From: Monocercomonoides exilis
Lineage: Eukaryota > Preaxostyla > Oxymonadida > Polymastigidae
Direction: 5' to 3'
Assembly: GCA_001643675.2 (NCBI GenBank)
Contig: LSRY02000011.1
Span: forward strand, 372,001-436,000
Length of the DNA: 64,000 nt
Shown: positions 22,749 through 35,038 of the stretch, piece after piece
Layout of the letters: each line of letters begins with the position of its first letter
Numbering within the stretch: the stretch's first letter is position 1
Program-made: the position numbers and the translations under genes
The notes under the pieces: generated by a model
What the model was told of the DNA's origin: nothing
Databases searched by the model: none
The model's input: only the letters and a program-made list of their open reading frames with translations

Positions 22749-25700
22749 TCAACGTTTTTTCCCTCTTTCATATTCAGTTGATGTTTTGGTTAGCAGATGT
22801 GTAGAAGAATGAGAAGTGTATATGGAAGAGTAAGATGAGTATGACGATGCAGGAGAAGCAGGAGGAGTGGAAGAAGAAGAAGAAGAAGATGATGATGATG
22901 AATTTGATTGACTGTGGTGTGGATAAGATGAAGATGAGAGCTTATCAGAGTTGTGTTGAGAAGGAAGAATTTTGGTTGGGGCCATTGAAGATGGAATGGA
23001 AGATGATATGTATGAAGAAGAAGAAGAGGAGGATGAATGAGATGGAGAAGGTGAAGGCGATAAAGATGTGTATGAAGAATAAACATTTGATGAAGAATAT
23101 GAAGTTGTAGACGAAGAAGAAGGAGAAGGAGACGAAGGAGCAGGCGAAGGCATATAAGAAAACGAAGAGGAAGATGACAAGGAAGATGACGAAGAAGAAG
23201 GAACATAGCTAGTTGAAGCAGGAGAAGGAGCAGAAGTTGGATGAGGAGAATAGAGACTGCTACGCTCATACTGCGTTTTGCCATCTCTCCCTCCTCTCTC
23301 AAAGTAATACTCTTCATCCACCCAACTCTGCCCTGCTGCTTCTTCTTCCTGTTCATTTGCATTCTCCTCTTCGACAACCTCATCGTCGCTCACCCACTGC
23401 CTCTCCCTCAGCTCAATCAGATCCAGCACTTGGAACTGGATGCGCCGGGAGACTGCCTTGTTGCCGTAGATCGTCTTCACTTTGCTCATCACTTTGTCCA
23501 CAAACAGCTTGTGCTCGGGAGTTTTGTCCAGCTGCTTGCCCACTTTCGTCATGAACAAGCAGAACGCCTCGATGTTCTCTTCGATCGGGTGTGTCCAGTT
23601 GAACTTGAGCACTTTCACACAGCAGCCTCTCACAACACTCGCGTGGAGGAGGCCTGCCACATACAGCTCGCCCACAAACTGCATCACACCTCGGAAGCGA
23701 AGACGAAGGAGAGCTGTGTGTTCACTGTCGGAGAGAGAGTCGGGGGTGTCGGGGGCGGATGAGGAAGAAGAGGAGGAGGAAGAAGCAGAAGAAGAAGAGG
23801 CTGAAGAAGAAGAAGATGAGGAGGAGGAGGAAGAAGAGGAAGAAGATAAAGAGGAAGATGAAGGAGATGAAGCAACAAGTGCATTTTGTCTGGCAGAAGA
23901 AAACAGAGAAGCAAGGGTCGGGGTTTTGTTGTCCTCCGCTTGAGATTCAGATGCCTTTTGTTCAGATTGAGGAAGAGATGGCGAAGGAGAGCGAGACAAA
24001 CCAGGAGGCAGGTTATTCTCTTTGCCTGGGTCAGCAGCAGCATTCGCAAAAACTGTTGAAATCGACTGAGAAGTTTGTGCTTCTTCTTTTCCTTCTTCTT
24101 TGCCAGTTTGAGAAGAGGATTCGATTGAAGCATCTTTTTGCTCTTTCTTTTCAGTGGAAGAATTGTCGACTTCTTCAGAAACTGCTTCAGCATTCTCATT
24201 TTGAGTGTGTTCAATGCTTTCATTTGAAGTCATTGTTTGTTTGTTTTCTGCATCTGAAGGAATGTTAGTTTTCCCTTCTTCTTTTCCTTCTTCTTCTTCT
24301 GCTTCAGTTGATTGCTCAGCTGAACTCTGCTTCTCATTCTCATTGAGTGAAAGAGAAGAATCTTCAGTCTTCTCTTTCATCATCGATGCCTCGTCCTTTG
24401 CAGATGGCGATGCTGCTGCTGCTGGCTGAGGAGAAGAAGATGACTCAAATGAAGAAGGAGAAGAAGCAGGAGAAGGAGAAAGAGATGATTCATTGTTCTT
24501 TGAAGGTGCTAAGGGCATGAAAGGCGGCAAAGTAGAAAGAACAGCAGATGGCAGAAGAGCAGAGTCTGATGACTGCAAAGGAGAAGACTCAAGTTCTTGT
24601 TCATGTGAATGAGGAAACAGACTGGAATGAGGAGAAATTGGTGATTGGCATTCCTTGCTGGATGAAGGTGCATCAGAATTGAACTGCACAAATGGAACAT
24701 TATCAACATCGCTTTCGTCTTTGTTTTTTGTGTCTGTTTCGTCTGTTCTGGTTGTTCTGGTTGTTTCTGCTCTTTCTCTTTTGCTTTCTCCTTCATTTTC
24801 TTCCTCTTCCTCCTCCTCTTCTTCTTCCTCTTCCTCTTCCTCATCTCCTTCCTCTTCTTCCCCTTCCTCTTCCTCCTCTTCTTCTTTCGTCTCTTTCTCA
24901 TTCTCTTTCTTTTTCGTTTCATTTTCATTTCCATTACCGCTCTCATTTTTATTCTCATTCTCATTTTCTGCTTCTGCTTGTGTCTTCTGCATTTCTTCAT
25001 CCTGGTTCTCGCTTGCTTCCTTTTTGCCCTCTTTCCTCTTCCTCTCGTCCTGATGCTTCTTCACAAATGTGAACGAGTAAAGCTCAAACTCCCTCTGACA
25101 CTTCGAAAGAAGCAGCCGACGAAACAGAGAAGAACGGTGTCTATTGTCATCTTTGTTCTCCCCTTCTTTCTCTCCTTCTTTCTCTCTTTCTTTCTCTCCT
25201 TCTTTTTCTTTCTCTTTTTCATCTCCTTTCTCTTTTCCCTCTTTGTCTTCCTTGCCATTCAGTGAGAATATATCTTCGGACAGCACAGTGCACAACTGTG
25301 CGTACATCTTCACATACTTTTTCTCTGCTATTGCTTTTTCAAACAATTCATCCAAAAGCCCATCCAAAATCTGCGCATTCGTCACCAGCTTCGCAATCTC
25401 CTTCGACAGCTCGTCAAAAGTCGACGGAGAAATCTTGTTCAGAATGGACAAGCATTTCCCCACCGCTTGTTTGTTTGCTTCAATTATCTCCTTCTCTTCT
25501 TGTCGCTTCCTCTTCCTCTCCTCTTTTCGTTTCAGAAGAAACTCCTTTCGCCATTTCCTCTTTGCTGCCTCACGTGCCATTCGTGCTGCTTCTAACTGTT
25601 TCTCTTTCGCTCGCTGCTCTTCTTCGGCTGCTTGCATCAGCTCAAGTTCTGTGCGGACAACAGGAACAGAAGAAGAAGAAGAAGAAGAGGTTTGTTCATC

Positions 25701-28700
25701 ATTTGAAGAATCAATTGAATCAGAAGAAGAAGAGGACGAAGAAGCTGATGAAGAAGCAGAAGTGGAGTTTTGATCTTTTTCCAATGTGATTCCTTTCAGT
25801 TTCATCAGTCTTTCCTTCCACTCCATTCCTCTTCCTTTCTCTTCTGTCCTCCTTCTCTCTTCCTCTTTCTCCCAAAGCATCTCAATCTCCTCTTCATCAA
25901 TATCCTCTTCATCCTCATCATCTTCATCATCCTCATCAACATTGCCCATTCCATACCCTCCATTCATCCTCCTTCCATGTTTCTTGTTCCCCCTCATCTC
26001 GTTCCTCACTTCCTTCTGCTTCATCCTCTCCAGCTTCGACTTCGGAATCCACGCTTTCTCATTCCTGTTTGGCAGAGCAGGTTTTGGCTTGTATGAAGAG
26101 AAACTGCGGTCTGATTTGGACTTCTGGAAAGGAGAAGGGGCAGAAGAGAGGCCGAAGATGGGAGAAGGAGAAGGAGAGGAGTACATTCCCTTTTGTGGAT
26201 AAGGAGAAGGAGACGGGCCTTGAGACATGGCATAAGGAGAAGGAGAGCCAGAAGAGGAGGAAGAGGAAGAGGAAGAAGAAGAACCAGATGCTCTTCTTTG
26301 TGAATCCAATGCAGATATTCCCAGAAGGGCAGTGAGTGCGTGCACATTGTCTGCTTGAATGAAATGGCGAGAGGAGGAAGAAGAGGAAGAAGAGGCAGAG
26401 GAGAGAGAAAGAGAGAGAGAAGGAGAAGGAGAAGGAGAGGAGCCATCGGCAAGAGAAACATGGGGAGAGAAGCGAGGGAGAGAAGAAGAAGAAGCAGAGG
26501 AAGAAGAATGGTTGCCGTATCTGTTTGCGTTGAGGGGGTATGAAGGAGAATATGGAGAGAAGGAAGGAGAAGGAGAAGAGAGATAAGAAGAGCCATAAGG
26601 AGAAGGCGAGAAAATGCCATGCAATGAAGACGTAGAGGCAGAGTATGAGATGTCTTGAGGGAACTTCTGGGTGAACAGATCAAGATCAGTCAGAAGATAT
26701 GGCTCTTTGTCTTTATCCTTTTCTTTCTCTTTTTCTTTCTCTTTCTCTTTTTTGTCTGTTTCTGCTGTTTTGTTGTTAGATGAGTCGTCTTTGCATTCAG
26801 TTGGTTGTGATTTGTTGGCTTTTCGCTTGCGCCTCTGAAGAGCTTCATTACGCAGAGAGGAAAGAAGGAGAGAGAAAAGAGCGGAAGTCGAATAGAAATA
26901 AGAAGAAGAGGAGGAGGAAGAAGCAGAAGAAGAAGAAGATGATGATGATGAGTCAGAAGAGCTTATTGCTTCGATCTTTCCAGTAGGAGGAGCCAGACCC
27001 AGAAGAGACAGAGGATGAATAAACAAAGGCAATGTTGATGCATCCACATCTGCATTGTTATCTTCATTCTCTTCTTCTCCTTCTTCCTTTTTCTCTGCTT
27101 TTTCTTCTTCCGTGCTCATTTTTAGCTCTGTTTTGTCCTTCTTTTCATCACCTTCTTTCTTTTCTGTTTCATTTGTGTCGCTCACTGTCTCTTTATTATT
27201 ATCTGCTGATTGTTTTAGAGATTCCTTCTTCTCTGTTGAGTCATTCAAAGATACAGAAGAAGAAGAGGAAAAGGAAGAGGAAGAGGAAGCACTTGAATTA
27301 TCAGTAGAATTCAATTTAGCATTCACAGCATCTGCCTCATTTTTATTCTTATTCTCATTTTTCTCAATCGAAGAAGAAGAAGATGATGAAATAGAATTCG
27401 AGCAAGACATATCAGCAGGAGGAGACACAGAAGAGGCAGAAGGCACAGGAGAAGGCGAAGACGACACAATCTGTGCTGAAAAGTGGGGGATTGGTACAAT
27501 TATTGGCGGATGCCTTATTTTTGGTGAGGTAAACTGCTCTTTTTCAGCTGTTTTTGGCTCATCTTTTGGAGAAATTTTGGTGTTTTCATTGATTTCTGCT
27601 TCTGAAGAAGAAGATGAGGAAGAAGAAGAAGAAGAAGATTTGTTTGAATCAGAAATGATTGAGGTTCCTTTCTTGTCTGTCATTGATGATTCCACAGGTT
27701 GTTTCTTCTCTTCGTTCAGATTCTGTTTATCTCCTTTTATTTCTCCTGTTTTCATTGTTAATGTTGTTGTTGATGATGCAATCACAGATTCTTCTGCTTC
27801 TTTCACTTCTTTTCCTTCTTTTCCTTCTTTCTTTTCCTTCCCCAAATATCTTGTTTCAATGAATTCACCAACAGATCTTCCCTTATAAACATCTCTATTC
27901 TTGTTCTGCTCTGCTTTTGGCTCTTTTTCTCCATTCGTTCTTCCTCTTTGATTCTTCTCTGTTTCATTAGTTTTTCCTCTTTTGTTGTCAGCACTTGTAT
28001 TCTGAATGCGCTTATTAGTTGTCTGTGATGATGGTGTTGAAGAAGAAGAAGAAGAAGAAACAGAAGAAACATTCACATTTGACTGAGAATTGTGTGTTTG
28101 TCCAGCCAGTTCATGTTTATTCGAAGCATCCTTAGCAGACGAATAAGCAAAAGGCGATGGGCTTTTCGCTGGCTGCTGTGAATTCGCAGTGTTTAGCGCA
28201 TTCTTCTTCTTCTCTGGCTCCACAATGAGAAGAAGAGGTCCTACAGAAGATGTGGACATGGTGATATTGTTGGGGAGAGAATGAGGCGAAGAATGAGAAG
28301 AAGATTGTGATGCATTCGATTTGCTGGAGTTAATGTTCGCATTTTCCTTTGAACTTGTCATTTTCCCTGTTTCTTCTTCAAACGACTTCGGAATTGGTGG
28401 GGGCACGTAACTTCTCTTGTGAGCATCCATTCCTTTGTTCTCAGCTGTTCTGCTGTCCCTAACACTTTCATTGTCATTGGATTTGTCTTTCCCCCTATTC
28501 ACCTTGCTTTCTTCATTCACATTCTCTTTCACATTCATATTCGTATTCGTATTCACTTCGCCATTCTTCTCCCCTCCTTTCCCTCTCTTCTTGTTCTGAT
28601 TGTTTTCCTTCTTGTTCCCTTTTCCTGCTGTTTCTTGGGCATTCGATGCAGAACGTGAAGAGTTTGAAGAGAAAGGCGAGGAATAAGAAGAACGGCTGGC

Positions 28701-31700
28701 AGAAGGCGAAGAAGAAGGAGAGGGAGAGGGAGAAGGAGAGGGAGAAGATGATGATGAAGGAGAAGGGGAAGGGGAATGAGAAGGAGAAGAAAGAATTGAA
28801 TGTGATGGTGTAGGTGAAAGCAAGGCTCCACTTGAATATGAAGAAGAGGAGTATGAGGAGGATGAGGAGGATGAGGAAGAAGAAGGAGAGGAATAAGAAG
28901 TCAACAAAGAAGAAGAAGAAGGAGAAGCAGAAGCAGAAGGAAGAGAAGATGAATGATGAGGGGTAGACAAAGCAGATGAGACAGTTCCATTCATTGCAAT
29001 GATCTTTGTGGGTGGTGTTGGCAGAAGAGCCTCTCCCACACTGGGAACACGAAACTTTGAAGAAGAAGAGGATGAGGAGGAGGAAGAGGAGGAAGATGAA
29101 GATGATGATGTTATTGTTCCAGGCGATTTTTTAGAAGAAGTTGGAAGAGAAGAAGAAGAAGATGGTGATGATGATGGAGTTGTGGATAAAATAGAAGAAG
29201 ATGAAGAGGAAGAATTCTGATTTTGCAGGGAAGAAGGGACTAAAGGAGAAGAATAAGAAGAAGGATTGAAGACTGAATTGAAAGAAGATTGTTGAGAAGA
29301 AGTGGAAGAAGAAGAAGAAGAAGAAGATGATGATGATGATGATGAATGAGACAATGGCAAGTTTCCAGATGAAACAGAAGAAGAGGAGGAAGAAGAAGAG
29401 GAAGAGGAAGAAGAAGAAATGGACGAATGAAGAGGGATCGGGATGGAGATTGGAGGTTTGTCGAGAAGAGGAGGAGGAGATGAGTGTGGATGCTTTGATG
29501 AAAGAGAAGAATGTGGCAAGGGAGAAGAAAGAGAAGAAGAAGAGGAGGAGGAGGAGGAGGAAGAAGATGAAGTTACAGGCAATGGTGAAGATGATGATGG
29601 AGCAGTAGCAGAAGAGGAAGAAGAAGTTGGCAAAGGCGAAGAAGCTGATGAATGATTCGTTTGAGATGCATTTGCATTCCTTGATGGCTGAGTGGGGCTG
29701 CTGTCATCAATAAACCCTCCTTTCGCTTCTTCTTTCTCGCTTTCTCCTTTCTTCTTTTTTGATCCTTTCTTGTTTTTCCCTTTTTGTTTATCTTTTTCTT
29801 TCTCTTTCTCGTCTGCTCCTTCTTTCAACATCGTCTTCCCTTTCTCTTCCTTTTCTTCCTTCCTTTCTTTCCCCTTTCCTCTTTCTCTCTCTTTTCCTCC
29901 TCCTCTTTCTCCTCTTTCTCCTCTTTCTCCTCTTTCTCCTTCTCTCTTCTCCCTCTCCTGCTTCTTGTGTGTCTTCTCCTTCTTCTCCTCATCTGCATCC
30001 ATCCCAAACACAAAATCTGAGTCTGAAGATTCATCTTCCTCTGAGCGGTGCAAATGACTCTGGCTTTGATTCTGACTCAGCTGCTGGCTCTGTGTCTGTG
30101 TCTGTTTCTGTGTTAATATCTGTGTCTGTGTTAATGACTGATTCTGTATCAATGATTGAGTCAATGGCAGATTCAATGATTGAGTCAAGGGGAGATTCAA
30201 AGGGAGATTCAATGCTTGCTCACTGGCAGTTGGGTGGTAGCTGTATGCACTCAGCACTTTTGCAGCTGCCAAGAGAGAGGAATGAGTAGACTGGAGATAT
30301 GCAGCAGCAGCAGCAGAAGAAGAAGAAGAAGAAGAAGAAGAAAGAGAGGAAGAAGAAGAGGATGATGAGAGAGGAGAAGAAAGAAGAGAGGAAGAAGACA
30401 AAGAAGATAGAGGTGTTTGTGGAGAGAGAAGAGATGAATGCAAAGAGAGATCTAATGGCTTTGGTGTGGAAAGCAATGAAGAAGTGGAAGGAGAGGAGGA
30501 AGAAGAAGAAGAGGAAGAGGAAGAAGAAGAAGAAGGAGAAAGAGAAGCAGAAGAGATATAAGCAGAGGATGAGGTTGGACTTGCTAATAATCCCTGTGGT
30601 GATATCGGTTTTGGTGGCAGAGGAGAAGGAGAAGTTGGAGGAAGAGGGAACAAAGGCTGTTTGCCCTTTGGATGCTCTAAATGAGATGGTTGATCTGATT
30701 GAGAAGAAGAAGAAGAAGAAGATGATGATGATGATGATAAAGATGAAGATGAAGTATTATTATTATTATTCTTTTGTGTTGCATCTTTCTCATTCTGTCC
30801 TATCTGTGTCTGCACATTCTGCAATGACTGATTCTGCCCCGTCTGCATTCCAAACAAAAGAGAAGAAGCATTCACAGACGCTGCTGCCAAAGGCACCCCT
30901 CCACTCATCAATGGCTGTGGCTGGACATATTGTGCTTGTGAAGGATGTGCTTTATCTTCATTCGCTTGTTGTTGATTTTGTTGATTTTGTTGTGTCTGTA
31001 TCTGTTGCTGCAATGATGACTGCATAGTTGGATTGAGTGCCATCGTCAGCAGAGGCTGTGTGCTTGTCTGTGATGTCTGCTGCAGAAGAGAAGAATTCTG
31101 CAGAAGCTGATGATCCAACTGAGGGAGCAATGGAAGACCTGCTGATGGAATCTTCACATTCGATTGCTGAAGAAGCTGTTGGTTTTGTTGACTTAGTTGA
31201 CTTAGTTGATTTTGTTGAGCCTGCTGCTGAGAAAGAGGCAGTGTTTGTGGCTGTATCTGTATTGGTATCTGCATCTGCAACGGCATCTGCATTGGCATTT
31301 GGATCGGTATCTGCCCTTGTGATTGCGATGATGACTGTGTTTGCACCTGTGCTTGTGTTTGTACTTGCTGCTGGTTTTGTTGTTGATTCTGCTGCTGTTG
31401 AGGAATCATCATCTGTGGAGTGAGCATGGGTGCTATGGAGATGGCTGGCTGAGTGGCAAGAAGAGAATACAAGAGAGACAGCAAGGTGGCTGTTCTGTCA
31501 TCAGACACAGCATCTGCACGTGGATGAGTGATGATGCTGTTATTGTTATTAATGTTATTAATGTTATTATTATTGATGCCACCACTGTTACTTCCATCGC
31601 TTGTGGGGAGAGAAGGAAGAGGAGAATATTGTGGCTGGATGGGCGAGGGATAAAGAGGTGTGGTGGAAGACGGTGGTGTGGTTGAAGGTGTTGTTGCTGT

Positions 31701-34627
31701 AGATGTTGATGCTGATGAAAATGAAGATGAAGTTGCAGTTGTCGAAGCAGTAGAAGAAGCAGTAGAAGAAGCAGTAGAAGAAGGAGAAGCAGAAGGAGCA
31801 GAAGTGACAGTATTCGAAATCAATGGTTTTGTTCCTTGAGACATTGATGCTGATGATGCTGGTGCTGCTGCTGCTGCTGTATTTGTGAGTGTTTGTGTGT
31901 TGAATGGAGAATAAGGCGTAGAAAACAGAGCCAAAAGATCAGCAGCTGAAAGTGGCTGGCTGAAGAGAGGAAGAAGCGAAGGAGCAGTTGTGGGAATGGC
32001 TGAGATCTGTGACTGAAGAGGATTGGAGGGAAGATTCAAGGAAGAGGTGGGTTGAATGCTTGGATAAGAAGAAATGGAAGAGGAAGAAGAAGAAGAAGGA
32101 AAAGATGAAGAAGGTAAAGAGGCAGAGGAATGAGAAGGAGATGGGGAAGAAGAAGCAGATGAGTTCTGAGTGATGTCTGAAGATGCTCCAGATGTGGACG
32201 CTTGCTGCTTCAGTTGATTTTGAGGCTGTTGAAGTGGCAATGGATCTGTTGAGTGAGGGAGAAGAGAAGAGGAAGAAGAAGAGGAGGAAGAAGAAGAAGA
32301 AGAAGAAGAAATTGCTGGTGTGATATTCTGACGAGGTGTTTCAGACAGCAAAGGAGCATTTGTTGTGGTAGATTGATGAGAAGAAGAGGATGAATAAGAA
32401 GAAGAGGAGGAAGGGGAAGAAGAAGAAGAAGAAGAAGAAGATGTTGAATTGGATGGTGATAGAGTGAGTGGAAGAGACGATTGTTTGGACGAAATGGAGT
32501 TGGTGGTGTTATTTGAGGAAGGAGAAGAAGAAAGTGTTGAATATGATCTCTGCTCTCCTGACAATTGAGATGAAGAAGATGAAGATGAAGATGAACCAGA
32601 AGAAGAAGAAAGAGGAGAAGAGGAAGGAGAAGAGGAAGGAGAAGGAGAAGGAAGAACACTCGAATAAAACGTTTGAGACGAAGAAAGAGCTGGCTTTGAT
32701 TTGTGTGTAAATGAGGAATACGAATAAACATTGGATGATGGAGAAGGCAAAAGAGAACGGCTGTCTTTTGAACTATGAGCATCTGAAGAGGAAGAGAAGG
32801 AGGAAGAGGAGGAGGAAGAGGAGGAGGAAGAGGAAGAGGAATAAGACTGAGTTGAAGATGATTTCTGCTCTTCAACCTTACCAGAAGAAGAAGTGATTGG
32901 ATAAGAATTGGAATGGTATGTGTCTGCTTTGTCTGTTTTGTCTGTTGTGTTGTTTGGTGCTGTTGAATGAAGAGGTGGCTTCGAAAGATGAGAAGGAAGG
33001 TTATTTTGTGCTGGCTGGGGATTTGGTGGCTGAAAGGAGGTTGTTTGAAGAGAGGAAGAAGTTGAGGATGAAGATGAAGGAGAAGGCGAAGGTGAAGAAG
33101 AGGAAGAAGAAGAAGGATGCAAAGATGTTGATGATAATGATGAATAAGAGGAGGAGGAAGATGAAGAGGAAGAGGAAGAAGTCAAAGAGGAATAAGAATT
33201 CGGAGAAGATTGAGGTGTTGAACTTTGATTTGCTGCCGATGAAAAGGAAACTCCAGGTGAAGGAAGTGCATTGGATGAGGATGAAGTTAAAGTTGAAGGA
33301 GAAGACGAAGAAGAAGACGAAGAAGAAGATTGAGTTGTATGAGGCATCGATTCTGTTGAGGCATTTTGCACAGGAGTCATCGAATTTTGCTCCATCTGCT
33401 TCGGAAAAGGGTGAGCAGAAGGAGGAAACGGAGGAGCCAAGCGAGAGGCTGGCGTGGCATAAGCCTGGTTATAAAATGAAGGAACATTCGGAGATAAGAC
33501 AGGGGGATATGATGCCGTTTGCAATGGCTGAGGATACGGGGGCGGATACAAGGCAGGCTGCATGGACTGCGGAAGAAGCTGAGGCTGCGGAAGCGGCTGG
33601 TAGCCAGAAGCCATGTAGTTGTACGGGACATGGCCTTCAAACGAAGGCGGATACAGCTGCTGATAAGGCTTGACCATGGAAGACAGCGCTCCTTGATGAG
33701 CTGGAGCAGCAGAACCAACAGAGCGCGAAGAAGCCGGCATGCCTGTAAAAGAACGCTGGCCATACGAAGGGCTAAATGGCTCAGCGGACAGCGACAGGCC
33801 TCCAACTTGTTGATGACTGTTCATTGTTGCTAAAGAAGAATTTGCAGCAATAGAACTGGAATCTGCCTGCAAGTTTGAAGTTTGCGAAGAAGATGACAAA
33901 GATAAATGATCATCAGATGATAAAGTTCGCTGCATAATCTTACTGGTTTCTTGCCTTATTTGTTGTGATTCCGATTGAATCGATAGACCTCGAGGTTTGA
34001 AAATTTTGAAAGGATGTTGAGCTGTTAATGTTTGCAAATTCGTTGACTTTGAATCTTCCTCCTTTACAACAATATTATTATTAGGCACCATCAAAGAAGG
34101 TTGCTCCACTCCATCTGTGTGTCCACTGCGTAAATCTTCCGTAAGATGTTGGTCTCTTCTTGGATCCGCTTGAATAAAAGAGCTTTGATTTGATCATTGA
34201 AATAGAAAATGTTTATAAAATGAATGAAGTGAATTCGTTCGTAAATATGTGCAAAAGCTTAATCAAACCTTTTGTCTTGAGGAGCTGGGTGAAGAAAAGG
34301 TTGTGGAAAGCTTGAAGAAGGAGGCGAAGTTTGAGGCGTTGATAGCTCAGAGTGGAGCGCAACCTCTTCATTGGGACTTGAAGCCTGTAAAGTCGCTTCA
34401 AAAAGCTTCTTGTTTCCTGTATTGTGGGTAAATAATATCAAAAGTCAAATTTAACTACAAAAAAGAAATGGTAAACTGAAAAGACCAGGAACAAAGGCTG
34501 GGGCGGATGGCTGCAGCAAAGTCGAAGCAGCTGCAAACAAAGAAACACGGAAATGCATAGAAGTCAAATTCGTTTTAAATAAATTGATATATAATCAGAA
34601 AATACCTTTTTCAGAAATCTCGCTCAT
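22749..34627 (-). CDS. EIF4G: Giant eIF4G translation initiation scaffold with PAM2 motif
   Basis: eIF4G bridges cap-bound eIF4E, eIF4A and PABP. The long exon has no ATG at its start. Three upstream exons supply it: 34627-34606 (ATG), 34530-34486 and 34416-34269, then the main exon 34182-22749 (TGA). Introns are 75, 69 and 86 nt. The product is 3,882 residues. Residues 10-22 (STLLQPSAPAFVP) match the PABP-binding PAM2 motif. A Gln-rich segment lies at about 1000-1150. A Y....L..F motif at Tyr2567 resembles the eIF4E-binding site. The MIF4G domain begins near 2977 (SILNKISPSTFDEL), includes SLFRRLLLSKCQREFE near 3090, is interrupted by about 458 acidic/Ser-rich residues, and resumes at about 3561-3666 (FRGVMQFVGELY, RRIQFQVLDLIELRERQWV). 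No MA3 or W2 domain is seen. The rest is poly-Ser, Pro and charged repeats. Confidence 0.9.
34486..34530 (-). other. Symmetric 45-nt microexon of eIF4G encoding PAM2
   Basis: Exon 2 is 45 nt, bounded by phase-1 introns on both sides (acceptor TTTGCAG, donor GTCTTT). It therefore could be skipped without changing frame. It encodes nearly the whole PAM2-like motif, ending at the Pro-Gly that follows the key Phe20. Confidence 0.8.
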
Positions 34628-34882
34628 GAGAAATCAGAAACGAAGGGTGTCTGATCAGCAATTTCTTTAACAATTCCGCAAAAACTCGTTTTTTTCAATT
34701 TGAAATATTTATTAATATTATACCAAATGTAACAGGCATCTGCAACAAAAAAAATTTTTTTTGAAATAAATGCATCTCAAACGTTTGTTTTTGAGAAAAA
34801 ATTCCAATTCGTGAAAAATGGTTTTTATAATTATCGAGCCATTGACAAAAGACAATAAAGAAATCAACACCCCCCCCCCCCC

Positions 34883-34941
<59 letters not shown>

Positions 34942-35038
34942 ATGATTTCATTAATAATCACTCATTTCAAATCAATATATGAACGTTGGAAGACATTTTA
35001 TGAATGACACATTAAACATTTGATAAAATAAAAATTTC
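34628..35038. promoter_or_regulatory. Shared head-to-head upstream region with C14-A55 tract
   Basis: A 411-base gap between divergently transcribed eIF4G and the coiled-coil gene, so it must contain both start regions. It is AT-rich and carries 14 C followed by 55 A (34870-34938), which may keep the region nucleosome-free. No conserved initiator or TATA-like element can be singled out. Confidence 0.55.
34870..34938 (+). repeat. C14-A55 compound homopolymer
   Basis: Fourteen C at 34870-34883 pass directly into fifty-five A at 34884-34938. Homopolymers of this length are unreliable in assemblies. Confidence 0.9.

Noticed and set aside
27055-27888. Plus-strand Ser/Phe/Glu-rich ORF of 277 codons
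   Set aside because: Antisense shadow of poly-Ser and charged tracts in eIF4G.
34168-34268. Alternative acceptor TATTCAAG for the last eIF4G 5' intron
   Set aside because: It looks stronger but puts the main exon out of frame; the acceptor ending at 34183 (ATCAAAG) keeps the frame.
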